Shown piece by piece: positions 8,220 to 16,822 of a stretch of 64,000 nt of DNA. The notes beneath the pieces are model-generated. The model saw only the letters and a list, made by a program, of their open reading frames with translations. It was not told the DNA's origin and did no database searches. Location: assembly GCF_017996735.1 (NCBI RefSeq), contig NZ_JAGOGJ010000008.1:42249-106248 (forward strand), read 5' to 3'. Each line of letters starts with the position of its first letter. Positions within the stretch are counted from its first letter, which is position 1. A program made the translations under genes and the position numbers. Source of the stretch: Niveispirillum sp. (lineage in GTDB: Bacteria; Pseudomonadota; Alphaproteobacteria; Azospirillales; Azospirillaceae).

Positions 8220-9279
8220 CGTGGCCAAGCGCACCTTGCCCGTCTGGCGCCGCTTGGCGCTGGGTCTCGCCCTGCCCGTCGTGCTGGCCGGGGTCGGCAC
8301 CTATGTCTGGGTGACGGGCGGTCGCTATGTCAGCACGGACAATGCCTACATAAAGCAGGACAAGGTCGCCGTCGCACCGGAGGTGCAGGGATTGGTGACC
8401 AATGTGCATGTGGGAGAGAGCATGCGCGTCAAACGGGGCGATGTCCTGTTTGAAATCGATGCGCAGCCCTACCGCATCGCCCTGGCCCAGGCGGAAGCCG
8501 CCATCGCGACGGCCCGGCTGAATGTGGAGCGGATGCGGGCGGACCTGTCGCAGAAGCGCGCCGAACTGGCGGATGCGGAGCAGGAACAGGATTTCCGGCA
8601 GCGCGACCATGATCGTCAGGCCAAGCTTGCCCAGAACGGGTACGCCGCGCAGTCCAAGCTGGACGAGACCCGCAACCAGTTGCGTTCCGCCGAGCAGGGC
8701 GTGGCCAAGGCCCGGCAGGGCGTTGCCGCCGCTCTGGCTGATCTGGGTGGCGACCCCGGCATCGCCACCGACAGCCACCCGACCGTGATGCAGGCGCTGG
8801 CCGCCCGCGACCGCGCCGCGCTGGATCTGGATCGCACCATCGTGCGGGCGCCGGCCGATGGCGTGACCAGCCAGACCGACCGGCTGCGCGTGGGCCAATT
8901 CGCCTTGCCCGGCCTGTCGATGCTGAGCCTGGTGGAAACCCAGGCCACCTATGTTGAAGCGAACGTCAAGGAAACAGACCTTACCCATATGCAGCCGGGC
9001 CAGACAGCGACGATCGAACTGGACGCCTATCCCGGCCGCACCCTGACGGCGAAGATCACCAGCATCGGGGCCGGAACCGGTTCCGAATTCTCCATCCTGC
9101 CGGCCCAGAACGCCACCGGCAACTGGGTGAAGGTGGTGCAGCGCGTGCCCGTGCGCCTGGAACTGGCGGAGGGTGAAAAGGTGCCTCTGCGTGCCGGCCT
9201 GTCGGCCAATGTCGAAATCGACACAGGCCACAGCCGCGGCCTTCCCGGCTTCGCCACCGCGCGGGCGGCGGGCCGGTAA
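8212..9279 (+). CDS. HlyD/EmrA-family membrane fusion protein
   Basis: 355 residues from ATG 8212, preferred because AAAGG lies about 8 bases upstream; in-frame GTG 8203 and ATG 8206 are alternatives. One N-terminal transmembrane anchor (LALGLALPVVLAGVGTYVWV) is followed by the biotinyl-lipoyl half motif (GRYVSTDNAYIKQDKVAVAPEVQG), an alpha-helical hairpin rich in Ala, Arg and Glu (about 95-200), the second lipoyl half (RAPADGVTSQTDRLRVGQFALPG) and a beta-barrel. This is the EmrA type that pairs with DHA2 exporters; it bridges the inner membrane pump to an outer-membrane channel. The gene overlaps the MarR gene and lies 15 bp before the exporter. No outer-membrane TolC partner is present here. 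Confidence 0.92.
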   Translation: MSDVAKRTLPVWRRLALGLALPVVLAGVGTYVWVTGGRYVSTDNAYIKQDKVAVAPEVQGLVTNVHVGESMRVKRGDVLFEIDAQPYRIALAQAEAAIATARLNVERMRADLSQKRAELADAEQEQDFRQRDHDRQAKLAQNGYAAQSKLDETRNQLRSAEQGVAKARQGVAAALADLGGDPGIATDSHPTVMQALAARDRAALDLDRTIVRAPADGVTSQTDRLRVGQFALPGLSMLSLVETQATYVEANVKETDLTHMQPGQTATIELDAYPGRTLTAKITSIGAGTGSEFSILPAQNATGNWVKVVQRVPVRLELAEGEKVPLRAGLSANVEIDTGHSRGLPGFATARAAGR

Positions 9280-9294
9280 AGCGGGAGAACCGCC

Positions 9295-10818
9295 ATGACC
9301 GCTCAGTCCCCTCCCCTTAAACACGGTCCGCTGACGGTTGCGATCATGCTGGCGACCGTCATGCAGGTGCTGGACACCACCATCGCCAATGTCGCCCTGC
9401 CCAGCATGCAGGGCAGTTTGGGCGCCGCACAGGACAGCATCACCTGGGTGCTGACCTCCTATATCGTGGCCTCCGCCATCATGACACCTGTGACGGGCTG
9501 GCTTGCCGACCGGATCGGGTTGAAGCAATTGTTTCTGGTATCCGTGGTGGGCTTCACCGTCACCTCCATGCTGTGCGGCACGGCGGGAAGCCTGACGGAG
9601 ATGGTGGTCTGGCGGCTGGCGCAGGGTGTGTTCGGCGCCGCCCTGGTACCGCTGTCACAGACGGTTCTGCTGAATATCAACCCACCCGAACGCCATGGAC
9701 AGGCCATGGCCATGTGGGGGGCGGGTGTCATGGTCGGGCCCGTGATCGGCCCCACCCTGGGCGGCTGGCTGACGGAAAGCCTCAACTGGCGTTGGGTCTT
9801 CTACATCAATGTGCCGATCGGTATCATCGCCTTCCTTGGCATCCTGGCATGGCTGCCGAACGCACAGAAGCGCCAGCGTGGGTTTGATTTCATCGGCTTT
9901 GCGCTGCTGTCCATCGGCGTTGGCGCCCTGCAATTGATGCTGGACCGGGGTGAACAACTGGACTGGTTCGCGGCCACGGAAATCTGGATCGAACTGGGCA
10001 TATCGGTGTCGGCGTTCTGGGCCTTCGGGGTGCATATGCTGACGGCGGAAAAGCCCTTTTTGCCGCCGCATCTGCTGCGGGACCGCAACCTGCTGCTGGG
10101 CCTGGTCTTCATCTTCGTCATCGGCATCGTGGTCCTGGCGGCCATGGCGCTGCTGCCGCCCATGCTGCAACGGCTGATGGGCTATCCCACCATCACCACC
10201 GGCATGGTCATGGCCCCCCGTGGCGTGGGCGTCATGGTCTCCATGCTGATGGTCGGGCGTCTCATGCGCGTGGTCGATCCCCGGCTGCTGATCCTGACGG
10301 GCCTCTGCGTCACGGGCTGGTCGCTGCACATGATGACCGGGTTCACCATCGTGATGGGCAGCATGCCCATCATCCTCTCGGGCGTCATCCAGGGATTGGG
10401 GATCGGCATGGTCTTTGTACCGCTGTCCACCCTGGCCTTCGCCACCCTGGCCCCGGCCGACCGGGCCGATGCCGCCGGCATGTTCAGCCTTGTCCGCAAC
10501 CTGGGCAACAGCCTGGGTGTCTCCGTCGTCACGGCGGCGCTGGCCCATTTTACCCAGGTGAACCACGCCGAACTGGCGGCCCATGTCAGCCCCTTCAATC
10601 CGAATGTGGAGGGGCCGCTGACCATGGCGGGCCAGGCGGCGCCCGAATTGCTGGCCGCCGCCGACCTGATGGTCAACCAACAGGCAGCCATGATCGCCTA
10701 TATCAATGATTTCAAGCTGATGATGCTGGTAACCCTGGGAGCCATCCCCCTGCTGCTGCTGCTGCGCAAGCCGAAGGCTGCGGCACCGGACGACCACCAT
10801 GCCGCAATCATGGAATGA
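9295..10818 (+). CDS. DHA2-family (EmrB/QacA) MFS multidrug exporter
   Basis: 507 residues with about 14 hydrophobic helices. DHA2 hallmarks are visible: motif C-like LDTTIANVALPSMQGSLG in helix 1, SYIVASAIMTPVTGWLADRIG (motif A) and the helix-5 GPVIGPTLGGWLTESLNWRWVF motif. With the preceding EmrA-like protein it should form a proton-driven pump extruding hydrophobic toxic compounds across the envelope. It is the last gene of the MarR-regulated operon. Substrate range cannot be read from sequence. Confidence 0.94.
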   Translation: MTAQSPPLKHGPLTVAIMLATVMQVLDTTIANVALPSMQGSLGAAQDSITWVLTSYIVASAIMTPVTGWLADRIGLKQLFLVSVVGFTVTSMLCGTAGSLTEMVVWRLAQGVFGAALVPLSQTVLLNINPPERHGQAMAMWGAGVMVGPVIGPTLGGWLTESLNWRWVFYINVPIGIIAFLGILAWLPNAQKRQRGFDFIGFALLSIGVGALQLMLDRGEQLDWFAATEIWIELGISVSAFWAFGVHMLTAEKPFLPPHLLRDRNLLLGLVFIFVIGIVVLAAMALLPPMLQRLMGYPTITTGMVMAPRGVGVMVSMLMVGRLMRVVDPRLLILTGLCVTGWSLHMMTGFTIVMGSMPIILSGVIQGLGIGMVFVPLSTLAFATLAPADRADAAGMFSLVRNLGNSLGVSVVTAALAHFTQVNHAELAAHVSPFNPNVEGPLTMAGQAAPELLAAADLMVNQQAAMIAYINDFKLMMLVTLGAIPLLLLLRKPKAAAPDDHHAAIME

Positions 10819-10892
10819 CGGGTAGGCATCGGCGGCACTTTCCATTCGCACGAAGGTTGCACTACTCTGGTCTCATCGGAAGGGGTGACGGG

Positions 10893-11147
10893 ATGAGCGA
10901 CGCGATCCGGCAAATAAGGGCACGTGCCCGGCGCAAGGCGGCGGGGCTTGTGCGTCTTGAGTTCTGGGTACCGGCCGACCGCCGGGAGGAGGTGCGCACC
11001 GCCGTTGCCGCCATTCTGGCCGCGGATGCCGGTCTTGCGGAACCGATGCGCGAGCCGGAAACGGCCGACGGCGCATCCGGCGACAATGCGCCCGTGGTCC
11101 AACGCCGCCAGCGGCTGATCACCGATATCGACGGTTTGCTGGACTGA
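10893..11147 (+). CDS. Small basic protein of unknown function
   Basis: 84 residues from ATG 10893, preceded by AGGGG about 8 bases upstream. The N-terminal half (IRARARRKAAGLVRLEFWVPADRREEVRTAVAAIL) is a basic helix, a short strand and a helix, similar in layout to ribbon-helix-helix antitoxin-like proteins with an L-x-x-V-x-x-WVP strand. No toxin partner is adjacent. It ends 2 bp before the convergent solute-binding protein gene. Function not recognised; codon use fits the surrounding genome, so I regard it as a real gene. Confidence 0.6.
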   Translation: MSDAIRQIRARARRKAAGLVRLEFWVPADRREEVRTAVAAILAADAGLAEPMREPETADGASGDNAPVVQRRQRLITDIDGLLD

Positions 11148-11149
11148 CC

Positions 11150-11971
11150 CTATCGCCGCGCGGGCGCCGGGACGGGGCCCGGCATGCTGGCGGATTGTCC
11201 GCCGGGCAGGTCCAGCCCCATGGCCCGGATCATGGCGGGCAGGGTTCCGTCCGCGGCCAGCGATTGTATGGCCATATTCATTTCAGGCACGGTGACGGGG
11301 CTGGACGGGCTGACAAGGCAGACACGTTCACGCACCGCGACGGAGATAAAATCCGGTCGCACAGCGCCCGCCAGCGATGGGTCGCGGGACAAGGCCAGCC
11401 GCCAGGCCGCCAGGGGCAGGATGACGGCGTCCAGCCGCCCGCCCAACAGCTTGCGCAGATTGCCATCAGCATTGCGGGCATCAATCCGTTCCGCCCCGCC
11501 GGTGGAGAACAGCGCCTCCAGCACCGGCGGATACAGAAAGCCCAGTACAGTGCCCACCCGCGCGCCCACCAGACTTGTCATATCGGCGGGACCGCGCAAT
11601 CCGGCGGACAGCAGCACGATATCCTGATCACTGAACAAGGCCTGGGTGAACCGGTCGGCGGCGAAGGTGGGGTAGTAGGGCTGTGCGGCCAGACAATAGG
11701 CATCGACGCTGCCGGCCGTGATTTCCGCCGTGATGCGATTGCGGGGTACGAACCGGAACGCAACCTCCCGCCCCAGTCGCGCGGCGATGGCCCGCCCGAA
11801 TTCAAGCGCGAAACCGCCCTTCAACTGCCCCCCATCAACCAGGGCGAAGGGTGCTTCGTTATGATCACCGAACGCAAAGGTCAGCGGCCGTGCATGCGTG
11901 GCCGCAGATAGGGCAAGGCTGGCCAGAACGGCCAACAACAACCCGCGCGCAACACCAGCAAGCCCGGTCAT
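11150..11971 (-). CDS. Periplasmic solute-binding protein, amino-acid (SBP_bac_3) type
   Basis: 273 residues with a signal peptide (GLLLAVLASLALSAATHA). The mature part starts RPLTFAFGDHNEAPFALVDGGQLKGGFALEFGRAIAARLGREVAFRF, the typical lobe-1 opening of PF00497 proteins (polar amino-acid binding, also seen in sensory or PQQ-associated proteins). Later segments (ADRFTQALFSDQDIVLLSAG; VGARVGTVLGFLYP) fit the hinge region. No ABC permease or ATPase is next to it, so it is either an orphan binding protein or a stand-alone periplasmic ligand sensor. The AT-rich stretch at 12025-12070 is the likely promoter region. Confidence 0.8.
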   Translation of the reverse strand: MTGLAGVARGLLLAVLASLALSAATHARPLTFAFGDHNEAPFALVDGGQLKGGFALEFGRAIAARLGREVAFRFVPRNRITAEITAGSVDAYCLAAQPYYPTFAADRFTQALFSDQDIVLLSAGLRGPADMTSLVGARVGTVLGFLYPPVLEALFSTGGAERIDARNADGNLRKLLGGRLDAVILPLAAWRLALSRDPSLAGAVRPDFISVAVRERVCLVSPSSPVTVPEMNMAIQSLAADGTLPAMIRAMGLDLPGGQSASMPGPVPAPARR

Positions 11972-12271
11972 CCCGGTTCCCCTTTTCCCGCCAGGGACAT
12001 GTCGCGATCACATATCCCACCCTTAAGGATTTTTTAATAAATTTTTTGAGGCTTTGCAGGAAATATTGCGACCCTGGAACGATTGGTCACAACCCGCCCG
12101 TCGGCGGCGGGCGCAGAGACAGGAGATGAAGGCCTAGAAAGGCCGGCCCCACCGCGATAAACAGGCCACTCCGGCGCTCACCGGCAATGGAACGATGCCG
12201 GACCAGGAAGGGCAAGAGGGGTCCCGTCCACCATGGGGCCAATTGCCCCGTCGCGACTGGACCCGCCTGGA
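11972..12271. other. Non-coding spacer with AT-rich patch
   Basis: 300 bp between two minus-strand genes. It contains a T-rich patch (about 12025-12070), probably promoter DNA for the downstream solute-binding protein, and a GC-rich hairpin (CCCGCC/GGCGGG, about 12096-12114) that could end transcription of the UPF0114 gene. No gene seen. Confidence 0.5.
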
Positions 12272-12781
12272 TCAGTCCTTCGCCTTGCCGGCAAATGACA
12301 GCTTGTCCAGCCAACCCATCAGCACGGCCGATATCACAAAGGTCAGATGGATGATGACCAGCCACATCAGCTTGTCATTCGACACCTTGTCCGCGTCCAT
12401 GAAGCTTTTCAGCAGATGGATGGAAGAGATGGCGACGATGGAGGCCGCCACCTTCACCTTCAGCGTGCCGCTGTCCAGCTTGCCCAGCCAGGACAGTTTC
12501 TCATCATCCTCACCCAGTTCGATGCGGGAGACAAAATTCTCGTACCCGCTGATCATCACCATGACCACCAGACTGCCCACCAGGGTCAGATCGACAAGGC
12601 TGAGGGCCGCCAGGATCAGGTCGGCCTCGCTCTCCCCGAACAGGGCGTAATCGAACATATGCACGACCTCCACCCCGAACCGGACGGTGAAGGCGATCAA
12701 TACAATGGCCAGACAGAGATACATCGGCACCAGCAGCCAACGGCTGGCATAAAGGGTGCGTTCGATGAGACGTTCGATCAC
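12272..12781 (-). CDS. UPF0114 (YqhA-like) inner-membrane protein
   Basis: 169 residues from GTG 12781, chosen because GGAG lies 8 bases upstream and the product then starts [21 protein letters not shown], matching the family N-terminus (ER-x-L-x-x-x-MYASRW); an upstream in-frame ATG would add 31 unrelated residues. Three to four transmembrane helices; conserved family segments include [25 protein letters not shown] and [23 protein letters not shown]. The biochemical function of the family is not established. The gene diverges from the guanidine operon. Confidence 0.88.
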   Translation of the reverse strand: MIERLIERTLYASRWLLVPMYLCLAIVLIAFTVRFGVEVVHMFDYALFGESEADLILAALSLVDLTLVGSLVVMVMISGYENFVSRIELGEDDEKLSWLGKLDSGTLKVKVAASIVAISSIHLLKSFMDADKVSNDKLMWLVIIHLTFVISAVLMGWLDKLSFAGKAKD

Positions 12782-12957
12782 GGGGGGTACTCCGTCAGGT
12801 CGGCGTTGGCTGGCAAATGGCCCAAGCCGGCGGCCGCTGTCAACCTCACTTGGCATCATTTCGCACATGCCCAAAATTTATGCGGCGATGAAAGGCAATC
12901 TGCCCGTTGGCGCGCCAGGCCGCATCCGGCAACCCCAACAAAACCGCCAATCCCGTG

Positions 12958-12974
12958 CTGGCACGTCCCTTGCT
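12958..12974 (+). promoter_or_regulatory. Sigma-54 (RpoN) promoter of the guanidine operon
   Basis: CTGGCACGTCCCTTGCT matches the -24/-12 consensus YTGGCAC-N5-TTGCW: GG of -24 at 12960-12961 and GC of -12 at 12972-12973. Transcription should start about 12 bases downstream (near 12985), directly at the 5' edge of the riboswitch. This implies activation by an enhancer-binding protein such as NtrC under nitrogen limitation; I saw no convincing NtrC site upstream. Confidence 0.8.
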
Positions 12975-12984
12975 GCTATGCAAG

Positions 12985-13100
12985 GTAAGGGTGGCTAGGG
13001 TTCCGGCCGTGGGAAACACGGTGTCTGGTCCGAGAGCTGCCGCCAGACGCCGCCTTCATGGCCCTGTCTGGTACACGGCGGGACAAAAGCCCGGGAGATC
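12985..13100 (+). ncRNA. Guanidine-I (ykkC) riboswitch aptamer
   Basis: The conserved aptamer blocks occur in order: GCTAGGGTTCCG near 12994-13005, CTGGTCCGAGAG near 13025-13036, and ACACGGCGGGA...AAAAGCCCGGGAGA near 13073-13098. These are the hallmark sequences of the guanidine-I class, which switches genes on when guanidinium binds. The genes downstream are those typically found under this riboswitch (ABC importer, urea-carboxylase-family enzyme, DUF1989 pair, allophanate hydrolase). Confidence 0.93.
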
Positions 13101-13103
13101 GAG

Positions 13104-13171
13104 GTGGGTTGGCGCCCCCTTCCGGTCTCCGCCAACCCCCAAACCGGTTTTGGAAACCTTTGAGGGGTTGG
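13104..13171 (+). promoter_or_regulatory. Riboswitch expression platform around the ribosome site
   Basis: Segment A (GGGTTGGCG, 13106-13114) can pair with segment B (CGCCAACCC, 13130-13138). Segment B (CCAACCCC, 13132-13139) can instead pair with GGGGTTGG at 13164-13171, which contains the Shine-Dalgarno of the first gene (GAGGGG, 13162-13167). The alternatives look like translational control; no strong T-run argues for simple termination. Inferred from pairing only. Confidence 0.5.
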
Positions 13172-13174
13172 ATG

Positions 13175-14248
13175 ATGAAAACGCGCCGCTTCCTAGGAAA
13201 ATTGACCGCCGGCCTGGTTGCCGCCTCGCTGCTCTCCCTTCCCGCCTTCGCGGCACCGAAGAAGGACTTCAAGCTGGCCTGGTCGATCTATGTCGGCTGG
13301 ATGCCGTGGCAGTATGCCGCCGATCAGGGCATCGTGAAGAAATGGGCCGACAAGTACGGCATCAAGATCGAAGTGGTGCAGTTCAACGATTATGTTGAAA
13401 GCATCAACCAGTACACGGCCGGCGCCTTCGACGCCGTCACCGTGACCAATATGGACGCCCTGTCCATCCCCGCCGCCGGTGGTGTGGATACAACCGCCGT
13501 CATCGTCGGCGACTTCTCCAACGGTAATGACGCCGTCATCCTGAAGGGCAAGGACAAGCTGGCCGATATCAAGGGCCAGAAGGTCAATCTGGTGGAATAT
13601 TCGGTCAGCCATTACCTGCTGACCCGCGCGCTGGAAAGCGTGAAGCTGACGGAAAAGAAGGATGTCAGCGTCGTTTCCACGTCTGACGCCGACATGGTCG
13701 CCGCCTGGTCCACGCCCGACGTGACGGCAGTCGTCACCTGGAACCCGCTGGTCGCGGAAATCCTGGCCACGCCGGGCGCCAAGAAGGTGTTCGACAGCAG
13801 CCAGATCCCCGGTGAAATCATCGACCTGACCGTTGCCAATACCGATGTGCTGAAGGACAACCCGGCCTTTGGCAAGGCACTGGCCGGCATCTGGTATGAA
13901 ACCATGGCCCTCATGTCCGCCGACACGCCGGCCGGCATTGCCGCCCGCACCGCCATGGGCAAGGCGTCGGGCACCGATCTGGCCGGGTATGACGCGCAGT
14001 TGAAGGCCACCCGCATGTTCTACAAGCCCGCCGATGCGCTTGCTTTCGTGCGCGGGGCGGAGCCGAAGGCCACCATGCAGAAGGTCGCCGGCTTCCTGTT
14101 CGACCACGGCCTGCTGGGCAATGGCGCACCGTCGGCCGAAGCCGTGGGGATCGAGTTTCCGGGCGGCGTGACCTACGGCAACAAGGGCTCCGTGAAGTTC
14201 CGCTTCACCGACACCTACATGGCGGCGGCGGCAGACGGGAAGCTGTAA
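13175..14248 (+). CDS. ABC transporter solute-binding protein, probable guanidine/urea-type importer
   Basis: 357 residues from ATG 13175 (GAGGGG 7 bases upstream; ATG 13172 is adjacent). Signal peptide FLGKLTAGLVAASLLSLPAFA, then FKLAWSIYVGWMPWQYAADQGIVKKWADKYGIKIEVVQFNDYVESINQYTAG, the NMT1/THI5-like fold shared with taurine and nitrate binding proteins. Proteins of this type are the ones usually annotated as putative urea ABC transporter binding protein next to urea-carboxylase-family genes. First gene of the riboswitch-controlled operon, so I infer guanidinium as the ligand or a close relative. Acts in the periplasm with the permease and ATPase that follow. Confidence 0.88.
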   Translation: MKTRRFLGKLTAGLVAASLLSLPAFAAPKKDFKLAWSIYVGWMPWQYAADQGIVKKWADKYGIKIEVVQFNDYVESINQYTAGAFDAVTVTNMDALSIPAAGGVDTTAVIVGDFSNGNDAVILKGKDKLADIKGQKVNLVEYSVSHYLLTRALESVKLTEKKDVSVVSTSDADMVAAWSTPDVTAVVTWNPLVAEILATPGAKKVFDSSQIPGEIIDLTVANTDVLKDNPAFGKALAGIWYETMALMSADTPAGIAARTAMGKASGTDLAGYDAQLKATRMFYKPADALAFVRGAEPKATMQKVAGFLFDHGLLGNGAPSAEAVGIEFPGGVTYGNKGSVKFRFTDTYMAAAADGKL

Positions 14249-14272
14249 GCACGAACGCATATCCGTTCCATG

Positions 14273-14300
14273 CATCATCCCGGCTGTCGCCGGGATGATG
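14273..14300 (+). other. Intercistronic 12-bp-stem hairpin
   Basis: Perfect inverted repeat CATCATCCCGGC (14273-14284) / GCCGGGATGATG (14289-14300) with a 4-nt loop, between the binding-protein and permease genes and without a T-run. Such hairpins commonly stabilise the upstream message or partly attenuate transcription, so that the binding protein is made in excess over membrane components. Confidence 0.75.
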
Positions 14301-14327
14301 GGAGCCGGGCCGCAACGGAGTGACCCC

Positions 14328-15149
14328 ATGCGCCTGATCAACCGAAGGCCCGACCGGACAAGCTGGATGCTGCTGGCCGCCCTGCCCTTTGTGGCGGTGC
14401 TGATTGCCTATGCCCTGGGTTCGGCGGTGCGGCTTGCGGAAAACCCGTCGGACAAGCTGCTGCCCGGTCTGACATCCTTTGTCGATGCCATCGACCGGAT
14501 GGCCTTTACCCCGGACAAACGGACGGGCGATATCCTGTTGTGGCTGGACACCGGCACCTCGCTGATGCGGCTTGCGGCGGGTATTGCCATCGCGGCGGCG
14601 GGCGGTCTGCTGGTGGGGCTGGCGGCGGGGCTGCTGCCTTATGTCCGGGCCACCCTGGCGCCGTTCGTCACGGTCGTGTCGATGGTGCCGCCGTTGGCGG
14701 TCCTGCCGATCCTGTTCATCATGGTGGGGTTGGGGGAGGCGTCGAAGATCACCCTGATCGTGGTCGGTGTTCTGCCCTGCCTGATCCGTGACCTGATGTT
14801 GAAGATCGACGATCTGCCGCGTCAGCAATTGATCAAGGCGCAGACCCTGGGCGCCAATAGCTGGACCATCGCCATCCGCGTCGTGTTGCCGCAAATCCTG
14901 CCGCGCCTGATCGACAGCATCCGCCTGAACCTGGGGCCCGCCTGGCTGTTCCTGATCTCGGCAGAGGCCATCGCCAGTGAAAGCGGCCTTGGCTACCGCA
15001 TCTTCCTGGTGCGCCGCTATCTGGCCATGGATGTGATCCTGCCTTATGTGGCCTGGATCACCCTGCTCTGCTTCCTGATGGATCTGGGCCTGCGGGTGCT
15101 GCAGCGCCGGGCCTTCCCGTGGTTTGAGGATGCGAGGGCCGGGTCATGA
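14328..15149 (+). CDS. ABC transporter permease of the guanidine importer
   Basis: 273 residues from ATG 14328 with GGAG upstream. About six transmembrane helices; the EAA-type loop is seen in LIKAQTLGANSWTIAIRVVLPQILPRLIDSIRLNLGPAW, which contacts the ATPase. The sequence is of the SsuC/TauC (BPD_transp_1) type, matching the taurine-like binding protein upstream. Its stop overlaps the ATPase start (ATGA), so production is coupled. Forms the membrane channel of the importer. Confidence 0.92.
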   Translation: MRLINRRPDRTSWMLLAALPFVAVLIAYALGSAVRLAENPSDKLLPGLTSFVDAIDRMAFTPDKRTGDILLWLDTGTSLMRLAAGIAIAAAGGLLVGLAAGLLPYVRATLAPFVTVVSMVPPLAVLPILFIMVGLGEASKITLIVVGVLPCLIRDLMLKIDDLPRQQLIKAQTLGANSWTIAIRVVLPQILPRLIDSIRLNLGPAWLFLISAEAIASESGLGYRIFLVRRYLAMDVILPYVAWITLLCFLMDLGLRVLQRRAFPWFEDARAGS

Positions 15150-15976
15150 CGCAGATCTCCGTCCGCGACGTCTGGAAGGAATATGGGGAACAGGTGGTCC
15201 TGGAACGGATCAACCTGGAAATCGCCCCCCGCTCCTTCGTGGCCCTGGTCGGTCCGTCCGGCTGTGGCAAGACCACGTTCCTGCGTATGCTGCTGTCCCA
15301 GGAGGTGCCGACCAGGGGTGACATCCTGATCGACGGCGTGCCTATTTCGCCCGAACCCGGCCCCGACCGGGGCGTGGTGTTCCAGCGCTATTCCGTCTTT
15401 CCGCACCTGACGGTCCTGGGCAATGTGCTGCTGGGCGCGGAACTGAAGGGTGGTGGCGTGCTGGGCCGGTTGTTCGGCACGGCGCGGCGGCAGGCGAAGG
15501 AAGAGGCCGCCAAATTGCTGGACGCCGTCGGCCTGTCGCACGCACTGGATAAATATCCCGCCCAGCTTTCCGGCGGCATGCAGCAGCGTCTGGCCCTGGC
15601 CCAGGCCCTTATCGCCAAGCCGAAGGTGCTGCTGCTGGATGAACCGTTCGGCGCGCTGGACCCCGGTATCCGGGGTGACGTGCACAAGCTGATGCGCAAG
15701 CTGTGGCACGAACATCCGATGAGTGTGGTCATGGTCACTCACGACCTGTCGGAGGCGTTCCACCTGGGCACCCGCGTCATCGCCTTTGACCGCCGCCGCA
15801 ACCTGCCGGAAGAGCGGCTGCGTTACGGCGCCAGCATCACCAACGATATCGAGGTCTGGCCCCGCCGCGTGGCGGGCAATCCAGGCTTCGGCAAAGACCC
15901 CAATCCGCCCCGCCGGGACGACCCGGCCACTGTCGACGGGCAACCGGACCGGGACGACCCGGCCGACGCCGCGTAA
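15146..15976 (+). CDS. ABC transporter ATPase of the guanidine importer
   Basis: 276 residues, overlapping the permease by 4 bases. Walker A GPSGCGKTT, Q-loop region (VVFQRYSVFPHLTVLGN), signature LSGGMQQR, Walker B LLLDEPFGALDP and the H-loop (VMVTHDLSEAF) are all intact. It is of the nitrate/sulfonate/taurine group. The C-terminal 60 residues are Arg/Asp/Pro-rich and poorly structured (RRDDPATVDGQPDRDDPAD), longer than usual for the group. Cytosolic, energising the permease. Confidence 0.94.
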   Translation: MTQISVRDVWKEYGEQVVLERINLEIAPRSFVALVGPSGCGKTTFLRMLLSQEVPTRGDILIDGVPISPEPGPDRGVVFQRYSVFPHLTVLGNVLLGAELKGGGVLGRLFGTARRQAKEEAAKLLDAVGLSHALDKYPAQLSGGMQQRLALAQALIAKPKVLLLDEPFGALDPGIRGDVHKLMRKLWHEHPMSVVMVTHDLSEAFHLGTRVIAFDRRRNLPEERLRYGASITNDIEVWPRRVAGNPGFGKDPNPPRRDDPATVDGQPDRDDPADAA

Positions 15977-15988
15977 GGAGGGTGCAAG

Positions 15989-16804
15989 ATGCCCCGCCAG
16001 ACCCCAGAACAGATCGCCGCCAACCGCGCCCGCTATCTTGAACTGAAAGCCGCCGGTGCCGGCCACGCCCCGCTGGTCCTGCCCCCGCCGACCCCGCGCG
16101 ATTCGGCACCGCCCGGCGCCGATGCGGTGAAACTGTCCGAAACGCTGCCCGGTGGCTGGTACTGGACCGGCATCATCCGCCGGGGTCAGGTGCTTCGCAT
16201 CGCCAATCCGGAGGCAACCCCCGGCGTATCGCTGCTGACCTGGAACCTGGCGGATCCTTCCGAGCGCTATAACCATGCCGACACGATCAAGATCCAGTGG
16301 ACGGCGGAACTGCGCAAGGGCCGGGTCCTGTTCTCCGACATGGGCCGGGTCCTGCTGTCGATTGTGGAGGATTGCAGCGGCCGGCACGACACGGTGGTGG
16401 GCGGATCGACCCCGGCCTCCGTCGCCCGCACCTATGGCGCCGACAGCGGCGTGCGCAATGCGCGGGACAATTTTATCCTGGCGGTGGGCAAACATGGCCT
16501 GACCCAGCGCGACATTCCCCCCTGCATCACATTTTTCGCGCCCGTCACCGTCAATGCCGATGGCCGCTTCAGCTTTGATGCCGCTGCGGTCACGCCGGGT
16601 GACTTCGTGTCCCTGCGGGCGGAAATGGATCTGATCCTGGCCGTGTCGAACACCCCCCACCCGCTGGCGCCGAAGGTATCGCCGGTGCCCGTGGAACTGA
16701 CCATCCACAATGCACCCGCCGCCGGTCCCGACGATCTGTGCCGGACCGCGACGGCAGAGGCTGTGCGCGGTTTCATCAATACCGACGCCTATTTGTCGGC
16801 CTGA
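15989..16804 (+). CDS. DUF1989 protein, carboxyguanidine deiminase subunit (urea-carboxylase-associated)
   Basis: 271 residues. It belongs to the urea-carboxylase-associated family (DUF1989); motifs include GGWYWTGIIRRGQVLRI, NLADPSERYNHADT and VEDCSGRHDTVVGG. In guanidine-degrading bacteria two such proteins (CgdA and CgdB) form the enzyme that hydrolyses carboxyguanidine to allophanate and ammonia. It lies between the transporter and its paralogue at 16823. Length suggests the longer of the two subunit types (the one often called urea carboxylase-associated protein 2). Which is CgdA and which CgdB I cannot assign with certainty. Confidence 0.85.
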   Translation: MPRQTPEQIAANRARYLELKAAGAGHAPLVLPPPTPRDSAPPGADAVKLSETLPGGWYWTGIIRRGQVLRIANPEATPGVSLLTWNLADPSERYNHADTIKIQWTAELRKGRVLFSDMGRVLLSIVEDCSGRHDTVVGGSTPASVARTYGADSGVRNARDNFILAVGKHGLTQRDIPPCITFFAPVTVNADGRFSFDAAAVTPGDFVSLRAEMDLILAVSNTPHPLAPKVSPVPVELTIHNAPAAGPDDLCRTATAEAVRGFINTDAYLSA

Positions 16805-16822
16805 TCGGGGGAGGAAATTAAC

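Noticed and set aside
12850..12957. NtrC enhancer site upstream of the sigma-54 promoter
   Set aside because: Only a loose CGCA...TGCG symmetry was found (about 12862-12885), not a convincing GCAC-N-GTGC pair.
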